From: Clostridia bacterium
GTDB lineage: Bacteria > Bacillota > Clostridia > Oscillospirales > CAG-272
Assembly: GCA_017536475.1 (NCBI GenBank)
Contig: JAFXHH010000004.1
Coordinates: 31,451-95,450, forward strand
Direction of reading: 5' to 3'
Length of the DNA: 64,000 bases
The notes under the pieces were generated by a model that worked only from the letters and a program-made list of their open reading frames with translations, ran no database searches and was not told where the DNA came from. Shown here one piece after another: positions 1 through 9,947 of the stretch. Each line of letters opens with the position of its first letter. Position 1 is the stretch's first letter. The translations under genes were made by a program, and so were the position numbers.

Positions 1-4
1 TGGA

Positions 5-979
5 ATGATTGAGATAGAGAAGCCCAATATTACTACCGCTGAAATGAGCGAAGACGGTTCGTTTGGAACCTTCGTCGTTGAGCCCCTTGAAAGAGGCTTT
101 GGCACGACCCTCGGAAACTCTCTTCGCAGAGTTCTCCTCAGCTCGCTGCCCGGAGTTGCGGTAACAAATATTAAGATCGACGGAGTTCTTCACGAGTTTT
201 CCACTATTCCCGGAGTTACTGAGGACGTTACAGAGATCGTTCTGAACGTTAAGGGTATCACCGCTAAGCTTCATTGCACAGGTCCTAAGACCGTTTTCAT
301 CGACGTCGTCGGTGAGCATGACGTTACTGCAGGCGATATCATGCAGGACTCGGATATTGAGATCCTCAACCCCGAACACCATATCGCTACCGTTGCCGAG
401 AACGAGAGATTCTATATGGAGCTTACGTTCAACTGCGACAGAGGTTACGTTTCTCAGGAGCGCAACAAGCAGATCTACAACGATATGATGGGCGTGAATT
501 CCGCTATGCCGATCAACACCATCTACACAGACTCGATCTACACGCCTGTGTACAAGGTAAATTACACTGTTGAAAGCACCCGTTCCGGTAGCAACACCGA
601 CCTTGACAAGCTCACGCTTGAGGTACTTACCGACGGTACTATTTCAGCTAAAGAAGCGGTTTCCCTCGGAGCCAAGATTCTCAATGAGCATCTCAACTTG
701 TTTGTAGATCTTTCGGATGATGCAAAGAAGACAGAGATTATGGTTGAGAGAGAAGAGACCATCAAGGAGAAAGTCCTTGAGATGACCATTGAGGAACTTG
801 ACATGTCTGTTCGTTCCTTCAACTGTTTGAAGAGAGCAGGCATTGATACAGTCGAAGATCTTACAAATCGCACCGAAGAGGATATGATCAAGGTTAGAAA
901 CCTTGGTAAGAAGTCGCTTGACGAAGTTATTCAGAAGCTCCACTCGCTTGGTCTTGACCTTAAGCGCGAAGAGGAGTAA
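5..979 (+). CDS. rpoA: DNA-directed RNA polymerase subunit alpha
   Basis: Alpha subunit of RNA polymerase; its dimer nucleates assembly of the core enzyme, and its C-terminal domain contacts UP elements and activators. The 324-residue protein is full length and starts MIEIEKPNI, the usual Firmicutes start. The N-terminal domain carries the [18 protein letters not shown] dimerisation segment (about residues 32-50). The C-terminal domain (about 245-315) has [14 protein letters not shown] and [12 protein letters not shown], the helix-hairpin-helix surface that binds DNA. It is followed 38 nt later by rplQ, the usual end of the ribosomal-protein alpha operon. The ribosome binding site lies off the window. 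Confidence 0.98.
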   Translation: MIEIEKPNITTAEMSEDGSFGTFVVEPLERGFGTTLGNSLRRVLLSSLPGVAVTNIKIDGVLHEFSTIPGVTEDVTEIVLNVKGITAKLHCTGPKTVFIDVVGEHDVTAGDIMQDSDIEILNPEHHIATVAENERFYMELTFNCDRGYVSQERNKQIYNDMMGVNSAMPINTIYTDSIYTPVYKVNYTVESTRSGSNTDLDKLTLEVLTDGTISAKEAVSLGAKILNEHLNLFVDLSDDAKKTEIMVEREETIKEKVLEMTIEELDMSVRSFNCLKRAGIDTVEDLTNRTEEDMIKVRNLGKKSLDEVIQKLHSLGLDLKREEE

Positions 980-1017
980 GAAATTTAGATTAATTAAGCA
1001 GAAGGAGGGAATTAGAA

Positions 1018-1380
1018 ATGCCCGGAACCAGAAAACTTGGCAGACCTACCGCGCACAGAAAAGCTATGCTTCGCGGAATGGTTACCCTGCTGCTTGAGAA
1101 CGGACAGGTTGAGACCACTCTCACCAGAGCTAAAGAAGTTCGTTCCATCGCAGAAAAAATGATTACACTTGGCAAGAAGAACACGCTTGCAAGCCGCAGA
1201 GCTGCTCTTGCATACATCACTAAGGAAGACGTTGTAACTAAGTTGTTCAGCGAGATCGCTCCTAAGTATGCAGAAAGACAGGGCGGTTATACTCAGATAT
1301 TCAAGATCGGCGCTCGCCGCGGCGATGCTGCTGAAATGGCTATCGTTCGTCTTATCGACGAGGAAGCTAAGGCAGAGTAA
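1018..1380 (+). CDS. rplQ: 50S ribosomal protein L17
   Basis: Protein L17 of the large ribosomal subunit, located near the exit of the peptide tunnel. The 120-residue protein begins [20 protein letters not shown], the family signature, with the conserved [22 protein letters not shown] stretch split over about residues 37-60. Length matches the family. A strong AGAAGGAGG ribosome binding site lies 8-10 nt before the ATG. It is the last gene of the alpha operon and is followed by a hairpin at 1396. Confidence 0.98.
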   Translation: MPGTRKLGRPTAHRKAMLRGMVTLLLENGQVETTLTRAKEVRSIAEKMITLGKKNTLASRRAALAYITKEDVVTKLFSEIAPKYAERQGGYTQIFKIGARRGDAAEMAIVRLIDEEAKAE

Positions 1381-1395
1381 TCTGAATATATGTTT

Positions 1396-1436
1396 GGGGA
1401 GAGTTATCTTTGATGAGAAGCTCTCCCCTTGTTCAA
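1396..1436 (+). terminator. Hairpin terminator after rplQ
   Basis: A perfect 8-bp stem (GGGGAGAG at 1396-1403, CTCTCCCC at 1421-1428) follows the rplQ stop by 15 nt. The T tract behind it is interrupted, so some read-through into the next gene is possible. Confidence 0.65.
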
Positions 1437-1470
1437 ATTTTTATAGGTTTTGATACGAAGGGAGGATAGG

Positions 1471-1905
1471 ATGATGGAAGACAGCAGAAAAAAGCTGATA
1501 CGGCAATTTTTTCTGATGAACGCAGGTGCAGTGGTGGTCGCCGCAGTCTTTGTGCTGGTCGCTTTTTTGAATTTACCGATATTTGATTGCGTTTGTTATA
1601 GATTTTTTCATCTTTACTGTCCCTTGTGCGGCGGAACGAGGGCGATCTTTGCTCTGCTTGAGCTTGACGTCCTTGGTGCGCTGAGATACAACTCCTTTAT
1701 TTTTTACCTTGCGTTTGCGGCTATTGCTTACGACGTTAAGGTGGGTGTCGGGGTCTACCACGGCAGAGACGACGCTTTCGCTGTGCCGAAGTGGCTGATC
1801 TGGGTCACTGCGGTGCTGTTCGCGCTGTTCTTCGTCGGTCGAAACCTTATGATGATCGCGTGGGGAATTGACCCAATAGGCGATCTAGTTGGATATTGGA
1901 GATAG
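1471..1905 (+). CDS. DUF2752 membrane protein
   Basis: A 144-residue membrane protein with three predicted hydrophobic segments (about residues 14-34, 62-82 and 105-130). The motif CPLCGGTRA at residues 50-58, at the start of the second hydrophobic stretch, matches the CPxCGxTRA signature of the DUF2752 family, whose function is not known to me. The two cysteines could bind metal or form a disulfide. The frame opens upstream at a TTG (1450), but ATG at 1471 is preceded by GGAGG at 1461-1465 and is the better start. A terminator follows at 1916. Confidence 0.75.
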   Translation: MMEDSRKKLIRQFFLMNAGAVVVAAVFVLVAFLNLPIFDCVCYRFFHLYCPLCGGTRAIFALLELDVLGALRYNSFIFYLAFAAIAYDVKVGVGVYHGRDDAFAVPKWLIWVTAVLFALFFVGRNLMMIAWGIDPIGDLVGYWR

Positions 1906-1915
1906 CTGTCTGAAT

Positions 1916-1960
1916 GGCTTGTCCGTGGGCTTTTGCTCGTTGGACGAGCCTTTTTTATTT
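1916..1960 (+). terminator. Rho-independent terminator after the DUF2752 gene
   Basis: A 9-bp stem (GGCTTGTCC at 1916-1924, GGACGAGCC at 1942-1950, one G-U pair) is followed directly by six Ts and a T-rich tail. Confidence 0.85.
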
Positions 1961-2029
1961 TTGTGCAAATTGTTTACGTAGCGTTTTGTTTTGGACAAAA
2001 ATTTTTCTGTGTACGCTTCGGAAAAATAG

Positions 2030-2058
2030 TTGACAAAGGCTCAAAAAAGTGTTATTCT
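2030..2058 (+). promoter_or_regulatory. Sigma-A promoter of the PHP gene
   Basis: TTGACA at 2030-2035 and TATTCT at 2053-2058, with a 17-bp spacer. It lies 55 bp upstream of the start codon at 2114. Confidence 0.8.
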
Positions 2059-2113
2059 ATAAAAGTAAGCAGCGTGTGATCTTGAAATATCGATTCGCCA
2101 AGGAGACGGTTTT

Positions 2114-3469
2114 ATGAAACAGGAATTTTATGATTACGACATATATCCCAAGGTGTTTTTAGGAGACCGTGAGACCACCGTTACTATACAGCCCTTGGGT
2201 GTCAATTCTGCGTTCTCTGTGGAGAAAACATATACTGTTGAGGCACACAAGGTTGATCAGTCTCATGTTGCCAGATATCCTGAGCGCAGTGGAAGAACGA
2301 CGCTGTACTGTACGCCCGATGCAGATGGTTGCCTTCGCGTAACCTCTTGTTTTGAAGGCGAGGGCGAGTATAACATAACTGTTCTTGATGGGGAACGCTT
2401 TGTTGTTTCCTTGTCGGTCTATTGTCTGCACGAGGATATGGCGGGGCGAATACCCTTGAGGGGCGACTTGCACCTGCATACCTGCCGATCCGACGGACAC
2501 GACGATCCCGTTAACGTAGTTGCCAATTATCGCGGATACGGATATGATTTTGCCGTTATATCGGATCATAGTCGATATTATCCGTCATTGGAGGCGATCC
2601 GCCGTTACGGAGATATCAGCGACGTTGCGATAATCCCCGGTGAAGAGGTGCATATGCCCTTTAATGACGTGCACTACGTTAATTTCGGCGGCAAATACAG
2701 TATCAATGCGCTGGTGTCGGGCAATCTTAATGAAGAGAAGGCTGGGGACGATCTTGCGTGGCGTAGCTTGGACGGAAACGCGCCCGATCCCGTATCGCAA
2801 GAGGAGTTCAAGGCTATTATTGAGGAGCGCGCCAAGAGTGTTCCGCTTGAGCACGAAAGCGAGCGACTCAGTTACGCGGTTCTTGAGTGGATATACGAGC
2901 ATATGCAGAAAAACGGCGGGTTGGGGATCTTTCCGCATCCGTATTGGCTATGTCCACTTATGCAGCTTCCCGAGGAATATACGAAATTTATATACAAAAA
3001 CAAGCCGTTTGACGCTTTCGAGGTGTTGGGCGGAGAGAATTATTTTGCTCACAACGGTTTTCAGACTGCGCTTTACTACGAGATGAGGCGAGAGGGATAC
3101 GATCATCCCGTCGTTGGCTCTACGGACAGTCACAATTCCGTCGCGGAGCACAACCGCAACGCGCTTATCTGCTCGACTATCGTTTTTGCGAAAGAAAACG
3201 AGCGCGAGAGCCTGATCGATGCGATCAAGAATAAATATTCGGTTGCCGTTGACACTATCAGCGCAGAATACCGTCTTGTAGGTGATTTCCGTTGGATCCG
3301 TTACGGCTGCTTTTTGATGGAAAATTATTTCCCGATACACGACGAGGCTTGTCGCGCTGAGGGATATTATCTGCGCCGTTATTTTGCGGGTGACGACCGC
3401 GCGGCAGAAGTTCTTCGCACTATGAAGGGTCAGATCCCTGCTATGCAGAAGAAATATTTTGCGCTTTAA
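2114..3469 (+). CDS. PHP-domain metal-dependent hydrolase
   Basis: A 451-residue cytoplasmic protein without a signal peptide. The PHP domain begins near residue 115 with DLHLHTCRSDG (His120, His122, Asp-Gly), the metal-binding start of PHP phosphoesterases. Further PHP metal ligands are visible in VISDHS, GEEVHMP and GSTDSHNS. The first 110 residues are beta-rich and precede the catalytic domain. Many PHP proteins are phosphatases or phosphodiesterases acting on nucleotides or sugar phosphates; the substrate cannot be read from the sequence. It has its own promoter (2030) and an AAGGAG site just before the ATG, and may be co-transcribed with mgtE 90 nt downstream. Confidence 0.8.
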   Translation: MKQEFYDYDIYPKVFLGDRETTVTIQPLGVNSAFSVEKTYTVEAHKVDQSHVARYPERSGRTTLYCTPDADGCLRVTSCFEGEGEYNITVLDGERFVVSLSVYCLHEDMAGRIPLRGDLHLHTCRSDGHDDPVNVVANYRGYGYDFAVISDHSRYYPSLEAIRRYGDISDVAIIPGEEVHMPFNDVHYVNFGGKYSINALVSGNLNEEKAGDDLAWRSLDGNAPDPVSQEEFKAIIEERAKSVPLEHESERLSYAVLEWIYEHMQKNGGLGIFPHPYWLCPLMQLPEEYTKFIYKNKPFDAFEVLGGENYFAHNGFQTALYYEMRREGYDHPVVGSTDSHNSVAEHNRNALICSTIVFAKENERESLIDAIKNKYSVAVDTISAEYRLVGDFRWIRYGCFLMENYFPIHDEACRAEGYYLRRYFAGDDRAAEVLRTMKGQIPAMQKKYFAL

Positions 3470-3559
3470 TTGATTTTTCGCAGGCTTACGGACGCTGATC
3501 CGTCGTTCGTATAAGTAAGTCGATTTTACGGATCGAATGAATGCAAAGGAGGAAAAGAA

Positions 3560-5032
3560 ATGGAAGATTTCGACAAGGACCAGAAAGAAAAGGTCGAGAT
3601 TGAGGAAGAAGAATTCGAGGGTGCGGAAGAGCAACGAGAAGAAGAGATGGAAAGCCGTTTTGATGAGCTTAACGAGTTGCTTGATGCACGACAATTTTCC
3701 AAATTTGCTCACGAGTTAGGCGAAATGAACCCCGTTGACGTTGCAGATTTCTTTTCCGAGCTTGACAATAAGAGAATTCCCGCGGTATTCAAGCTTTTAG
3801 GCAAGGATATTGCCGCGGAGGTTTTCGCAGAGCTTGACAGCGATATGCAGAAGTATATCATTGAGGCGATGACCGACCGTGAGATCACTCGAATCATCGA
3901 GGAGCTGGCGCTTGACGACGCTGCCGAGACGATCAGCGAGCTGCCTGCTAATATCGTTACCCGAATAATGAAAAACGTCACTCCCGAGACCCGAAAGGAG
4001 ATAAATCGCTATCTTTCGTATCCTGAGGGCAGTGCGGGAAGCGAAATGACAGCGGAGTTTGTCAATCTGCGCGCCGAAATGACCGTTGCACAGGCAATCG
4101 AGTATATACGTAAGACCGGTGTTGACAAGGAGACCGTCTACTATGCGTACGTCACCGACGAGCGCAGGGTCTTGCAGGGAACTGTATCCTTTAAGGATCT
4201 GCTTTTCTCGAGGGGCGACACTCTTATCAAGGATCTGATGACCGAGGATCCGATCTACGCGGCCACCGTGGACGACCGAGAATATGCGGCGGACACGATC
4301 GCGAAGTACGGTCTGCTTGCGCTTCCTATCGTTGACAAGGAAATGAGACTTGTCGGTATCGTAACGGTAGACGACGCTATCGACGTCATTAACGAGGAAG
4401 CTACCGAGGATATCGAGATCATGGCAGGTATTACGCCTACCGACAAGCCTTACCTCAAGACCGGAGTTTTTGAGACCTGGAAAAAGCGTTTCCCGTGGTT
4501 GCTAATACTGATGATCGCGGCAGTCTTCTCAAGCATGGTCATTACGCACTACGAGGAGGCTATCGGAACGTACGCTATACTTGCGGCGTTCTTCCCTATG
4601 CTGATGAACACGGGCGGTAACGCGGGAAGTCAGTCGTCGGTTGCGATCATTCGTGCGCTCTCGCTTGATGAGATCTCGATGAAGAACTTTTTTAAGGTTC
4701 TCTGGAAGGAATTCAGAGTTTCGTTGCTTTGCGCGGCATGCCTTTCGATCGTTTGCTTCGCCAAAACCATGGCTATCGACTTCAAATTTCAGGCACAGGA
4801 GATACTTGCCAACGGCGCGGTTCAGAACAACATTGCCATTGCCGCGATAGTCAGCGTTACCGCGTTTTGCGCGGTGGTTATCGCGAAGGTCGTGGGAGTT
4901 ATCTTCCCCATGGCTGCAAAGAAGATCGGTCTTGACCCTGCAGTTATGGCGTCGCCGTTTATTACGACTGTGGTCGACATCATCACACTTGTGGTCTATT
5001 TTGCTATTGCCTCGCTTGCGTTGGGAATATAA
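3560..5032 (+). CDS. mgtE: Magnesium transporter MgtE
   Basis: A 490-residue MgtE-type magnesium channel. The order is complete: an acidic N-terminal extension, a helical N domain (about residues 45-160), two CBS domains (about 165-290; DRRVLQ and MRLVGIVTVDDAIDVI), then five hydrophobic segments (about 312-490). The pore region reads FPMLMNTGGNAGSQSS, the family signature. In this family the N and CBS domains bind magnesium and close the pore when cytosolic levels are high. AAGGAGG at 3545-3551 fixes the ATG at 3560. No magnesium riboswitch fits in the 90-nt upstream gap. A bidirectional terminator follows. Confidence 0.93.
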   Translation: MEDFDKDQKEKVEIEEEEFEGAEEQREEEMESRFDELNELLDARQFSKFAHELGEMNPVDVADFFSELDNKRIPAVFKLLGKDIAAEVFAELDSDMQKYIIEAMTDREITRIIEELALDDAAETISELPANIVTRIMKNVTPETRKEINRYLSYPEGSAGSEMTAEFVNLRAEMTVAQAIEYIRKTGVDKETVYYAYVTDERRVLQGTVSFKDLLFSRGDTLIKDLMTEDPIYAATVDDREYAADTIAKYGLLALPIVDKEMRLVGIVTVDDAIDVINEEATEDIEIMAGITPTDKPYLKTGVFETWKKRFPWLLILMIAAVFSSMVITHYEEAIGTYAILAAFFPMLMNTGGNAGSQSSVAIIRALSLDEISMKNFFKVLWKEFRVSLLCAACLSIVCFAKTMAIDFKFQAQEILANGAVQNNIAIAAIVSVTAFCAVVIAKVVGVIFPMAAKKIGLDPAVMASPFITTVVDIITLVVYFAIASLALGI

Positions 5033-5040
5033 ACGAATAT

Positions 5041-5077
5041 AAAATGGGAGAAGGCATTTAATGCTTTCTCCCATTTT
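5041..5077. terminator. Bidirectional terminator between mgtE and the symporter gene
   Basis: A near-perfect inverted repeat (AAAATGGGAGAA at the left edge, TTCTCCCATTTT at the right) serves both converging genes, and the stop codon of the minus-strand gene lies inside it. Confidence 0.85.
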
Positions 5078-6422
5078 GGTTGAAAAATTTGTCGGTTTCG
5101 CATCTCACCTCGTCGGACATAAGAAATAGCACGGCGAGGTTTATTATCGTCATGATCCCGAGTGCGAGGTCTGCGGCGAGCCATGCGAGCTTTGGGGCGG
5201 TCAGCGCGCCGATGAAAATAAAGAGGCAATATATGAGGATATAGGCGGTGGTAAACGCGCGATTTTTCGTTATATAAAGGATACTTTCTTTGCCATAGTG
5301 CGCCCAGCAGATCATTGTGGCGAATGCGAAAAGCAGCACGGATATCGCCATAAAATATTCCGACCAGCCACCGAGCACGCTTGAATATGCCTTTATCGTC
5401 ATCATCATTGGATTTTCGGAGTAAGAGAGAATGTTTTGCGCCGAGTTGCCAAGGACAGAGACGATGATCACGAGGGCGGTGAGGGTACAGAGCAGGATTG
5501 TGTCGATAAAGACCTCGAAGATACCCCAAAAGCCCTGCTTGGCTGGGCTATCGGTGTCGGCGGCGGCATGCGCTGTTGGCGCAGTGCCGCAGCCCGCCTC
5601 GTTCGACATCAGTCCGCGCATAGTGCCTGCCTTGAGCGCTCTTGAGATGCCAAATCCCACCGCGCCGCCCGCGGCGCTTCTGATATTGAATGCATCCTTG
5701 AATATCGCGGCGAATGCGTCTCCAACGAGCTCACGGCGCGCGGCAAGGACGGCGGCGGAAAGGAGAATATAGCCGACCGTCATTATCGGGACGGTCATCT
5801 CGGAAAACGAGCTTATCCATTTGGCGTTGCCTGATATTACGACGACAGAGAGCAGGGCAACCACGGCTCCGATTATCCACGGGCGGATATTCATCACGCC
5901 CTCAAACGAGGTCGAGATCGCGTTGGATTGAATGACGCAGCCCATAGTGATCGCATTGACGATGCAGAGCAGGGCAAAGAAGATTGCGAGAGCTTTGCCA
6001 AATCTTTTTTTGCCGTTTTCCGCAAAGTGATCATATATATAATACGAAGCGCCGCCGCGGTGCTCGCCTGTGGAGAAATCTGTCCTTCGGTGTCTGATGG
6101 CGAGCGTTATTTCGGCATATTTGAGCACCATTGCCACGAGTGCGCTTATCCACATCCAGAAGACCGAGCCGAAGCCACCGATCGCGATCGAGGAGGCGAC
6201 TCCCGCGATATTTCCCACTCCAAGCGTGCCGGCGAGGGCGAGAGTGACTGCGCGGAATGGGGAAATGCCGTCCTTTTTTTGCCGCGTGAGCATTGATCTT
6301 ATGATCTTCACGGGATGTCTGATGTAAAAGAATTTCAGTTTGAACGAGAAGAACAGTCCTGCAAAAATAAGAAGGACGGGGGTGATCGCGCTGATCAGGT
6401 TATCATTTAAAAATTCAAGCAT
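5058..6422 (-). CDS. Sodium:alanine/glycine symporter, AGCS family
   Basis: A 454-residue integral membrane protein with about 11 hydrophobic segments. It takes up small neutral amino acids with sodium. Recognisable AGCS features are GISPFRAVTLALAGTLGVGN near residues 53-72, GGASYYI, and SNEAGCGTAPTAHAAADTD, the conserved loop between late helices. Length agrees with the family. No transport partner lies beside it; it converges on mgtE and diverges from groES. A TATAAT-like element on the minus strand near 6510-6515 is a weak promoter candidate. Alanine, glycine and glutamine are all possible substrates. Confidence 0.9.
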   Translation of the reverse strand: MLEFLNDNLISAITPVLLIFAGLFFSFKLKFFYIRHPVKIIRSMLTRQKKDGISPFRAVTLALAGTLGVGNIAGVASSIAIGGFGSVFWMWISALVAMVLKYAEITLAIRHRRTDFSTGEHRGGASYYIYDHFAENGKKRFGKALAIFFALLCIVNAITMGCVIQSNAISTSFEGVMNIRPWIIGAVVALLSVVVISGNAKWISSFSEMTVPIMTVGYILLSAAVLAARRELVGDAFAAIFKDAFNIRSAAGGAVGFGISRALKAGTMRGLMSNEAGCGTAPTAHAAADTDSPAKQGFWGIFEVFIDTILLCTLTALVIIVSVLGNSAQNILSYSENPMMMTIKAYSSVLGGWSEYFMAISVLLFAFATMICWAHYGKESILYITKNRAFTTAYILIYCLFIFIGALTAPKLAWLAADLALGIMTIINLAVLFLMSDEVRCETDKFFNQNGRKH

Positions 6423-6599
6423 ATCTTTGACCTTACAGTTGTGCTTTTTGGGATGGCTTCAGAGGCGATTTTCGACGAAAGATCCGATACTTTTTCCTGC
6501 CTCAACACAATTATATGCGGGGGAGTCGATTTTTAGAAGAAAGCTTTTTGCTGTAAAGGAAAACTTTGTTAATAATATGTGAATTATATGCCGAAACTA

Positions 6600-6627
6600 T
6601 TGATTTTTGCCGCGTTTGTGGTACAAT
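6600..6627 (+). promoter_or_regulatory. Promoter of groES-groEL
   Basis: TTGATT at 6600-6605 and TACAAT at 6622-6627, with a 16-bp spacer. The CIRCE operator begins 12 bp downstream of the -10 box, so a bound repressor would block initiation. Confidence 0.8.
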
Positions 6628-6638
6628 ATACTTTGTGA

Positions 6639-6665
6639 TTAGCAGTCGAATCGAAAGAGTGCTAA
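6639..6665 (+). promoter_or_regulatory. CIRCE operator (HrcA binding site)
   Basis: TTAGCAGTC, nine bases, GAGTGCTAA. This is the CIRCE inverted repeat (consensus TTAGCACTC-N9-GAGTGCTAA) with one mismatch in the left arm. HrcA binds this element and represses chaperonin genes until heat shock; hrcA itself is not in the window. It sits at the expected transcription start of groES. Confidence 0.93.
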
Positions 6666-6715
6666 AATTATTAAGTATCAATATGCCCAGGTGCATTTTT
6701 AAGGAGGATATTAAG

Positions 6716-7000
6716 ATGACACTTAAACCGTTATCCAACAGAGTTGTAATTAAATTCGCAGAGGCTGAGGAGAAGACTCAGTCCGGTATCATTCTCACCG
6801 CTTCCGCGCAGGAAAAGCCCCAGATCGCAGAGATCGTTGCGGTTGGTCCCGGAAAGGTCGAGGACGGCAAGCTCGTTCCTATGTCTGTTAAGGTTGGCGA
6901 GCGTGTGATCGCAAGCAAGTACGCGGGAACTATCGTTAAGATGGGCGGCGTTGAATACACCGTGCTTTCCGAGGACGACATCCTCGCGATCGTTGAGTAA
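6716..7000 (+). CDS. groES: Co-chaperonin GroES (Hsp10)
   Basis: A 94-residue lid protein; seven subunits cap the GroEL cavity. It starts MTLKPLSNRVVIK and contains the mobile loop EKTQSGIILTASAQEKPQ (about residues 18-35), then GKVEDGK and the C-terminal VEYTVLSEDDILAIVE. The frame is open further upstream, but ATG 6716 follows an AAGGAGG site at 6701-6707 and matches the family start. It is controlled by the CIRCE element at 6639. Confidence 0.97.
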   Translation: MTLKPLSNRVVIKFAEAEEKTQSGIILTASAQEKPQIAEIVAVGPGKVEDGKLVPMSVKVGERVIASKYAGTIVKMGGVEYTVLSEDDILAIVE

Positions 7001-7015
7001 TTTATTTGGAGGTCA

Positions 7016-8760
<1,745 letters not shown>

Positions 8761-8771
8761 TTTTTATATAC

Positions 8772-8850
8772 GCAGGGGGAGAGGGGAACTTTTTAAAAAG
8801 TTCCCCTCTCCCCCTGCACCCCCTCACCCTTCAAAAACTTTCAATAAAAG
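8772..8850. repeat. Palindromic intergenic repeat, doubling as groEL terminator
   Basis: A perfect 46-nt palindrome (8772-8817; half-site begins GCAGGGGGAGAGGGGAAC) ends in T5/A5 at its centre. It is followed by a C-rich spacer and the sequence CAAAAACTTTCAATAAAAG (8832-8850). The same tail recurs exactly at 46688-46706 and in changed form near 19513-19531, each time beside a GGGG-rich hairpin. This suggests an interspersed repeat family placed at gene ends. Confidence 0.8.
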
Positions 8851-8913
8851 AATGGTTTTGGGGTGGAGTTTGTCTGTGGACGTGAGGTTTTTGGGAAGAT
8901 TTGCGTTTTGGAC

Positions 8914-8942
8914 TTGTAAAATGGTGGGGTTTGTGATAAAAT
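8914..8942 (+). promoter_or_regulatory. Promoter of the HAD phosphatase gene
   Basis: TTGTAA at 8914-8919, 17-bp spacer, TAAAAT at 8937-8942, with an extended TG one base before the -10 box. Confidence 0.6.
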
Positions 8943-8968
8943 GAAGTATAAATTTATGGGAGCTGGAT

Positions 8969-9790
8969 ATGGGAAAATTTGACGGGGTGCTGATCTGCAC
9001 CGATCTTGATGGTACGTTGCTTCGGTCTGACAAGTCGATCTCGCAGGAAAATCTTGACGCGATCGAATATTTTAAGTCAGAGGGCGGATATTTTACCTTT
9101 ATTACGGGAAGAATGCCGTATTTTTCTAAAATGGTATACGATGCGGTCGGGGCTAATGCTCCCGTTGGGTGCGTTAACGGCGGCGGTATTTACGATTATG
9201 AAAAGGGCGAGTATTTATGGCTACAGACTCTCTCTGACGGCATTATCGAGCTTGTGGAGCACGTTGACAAAAACGTTGACAGCATTGGAATTCATCTCAA
9301 CACGCCCGACAAGGTCTATTATTGCCGAGAAAACGGTGCGTCGGCTAAGTACAGAAAAGCCACGGGGACGCCTAATCTCGTCGCTGATTACAGGGCGGTG
9401 GATGAGCCCTTGGCAAAGATCGTTTTTTGTGACGATAATGAAGAACATATTTTGCGTGCTATTGAGCTTTTGAATTCTCATCCGAAAGCAGACCTGTTTG
9501 ATTTTATACGAACCGAGCGAATTCTTTACGAGGTCGTGCCCAAGGGAGTCAACAAGGGTGCTGCTTTGCCGCGACTTGCCGCTGCTTTGGGGATAGATAT
9601 ATCGAAGGTCGTGGCGGTTGGGGATTACTATAACGACGTTGCGATGCTTCGCACGGCGGGAGTTGGCGTTGCCGTCGCGAATGCGGTCGACGAGGTCAAG
9701 GCGGTGGCAGATCATATCACCGTGAGCAACGAGGAGCATGCGATCGCGAGGGTGATAGAGGAGTTGGATAAGGGGATATTGAATTTATAA
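8969..9790 (+). CDS. Cof-type HAD-superfamily phosphatase
   Basis: A 273-residue cytoplasmic phosphatase of the Cof/YidA (HAD subfamily IIB) type. Motif I is CTDLDGTLLRSD (residues 8-19, nucleophile Asp10), motif II is FITGRMPYF, the Lys motif is VPKGVNKGAAL, and motif IV is AVGDYYNDVAML. A cap domain sits between motifs II and III, as in the subfamily. Such enzymes dephosphorylate sugar phosphates or flavin and PLP cofactors; the substrate is not readable. It is a single-gene unit with a promoter at 8914 and a terminator at 9793. Confidence 0.92.
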   Translation: MGKFDGVLICTDLDGTLLRSDKSISQENLDAIEYFKSEGGYFTFITGRMPYFSKMVYDAVGANAPVGCVNGGGIYDYEKGEYLWLQTLSDGIIELVEHVDKNVDSIGIHLNTPDKVYYCRENGASAKYRKATGTPNLVADYRAVDEPLAKIVFCDDNEEHILRAIELLNSHPKADLFDFIRTERILYEVVPKGVNKGAALPRLAAALGIDISKVVAVGDYYNDVAMLRTAGVGVAVANAVDEVKAVADHITVSNEEHAIARVIEELDKGILNL

Positions 9791-9792
9791 GC

Positions 9793-9823
9793 AAAAAGAC
9801 CGAATCTGTGATTCGGTCTTTTT
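9793..9823 (+). terminator. Terminator after the HAD gene
   Basis: The stem AAAAAGACCGAAT / ATTCGGTCTTTTT has a 5-nt loop, is perfect, and ends in a T run. Confidence 0.9.
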
Positions 9824-9898
9824 ATATACTTCACGGCTACAAATAGACTAACGGTTAAATCACTTTTGCTTATTGTAGAAGTTCTTGAAAAGGGGAGC

Positions 9899-9938
9899 GC
9901 GAGGGGGAAAACTTCTTTTAAGAAGTTTTCCCCCTCGC
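9899..9938. repeat. 40-nt perfect palindrome between HAD gene and recG
   Basis: The half-site GCGAGGGGGAAAACTTCTT is followed by TT and its exact complement. It resembles the palindrome at 8772 in composition (G-run, A-run, CTT core) and ends 10 nt from the recG stop, so it may also act as the recG terminator. Confidence 0.75.
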
Positions 9939-9947
9939 ATGCTTATC

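Noticed and set aside
3470..3559. Magnesium-responsive riboswitch before mgtE
   Set aside because: The 90-nt gap is too short, and only a 5-bp ACGGA/TCCGT hairpin is visible.
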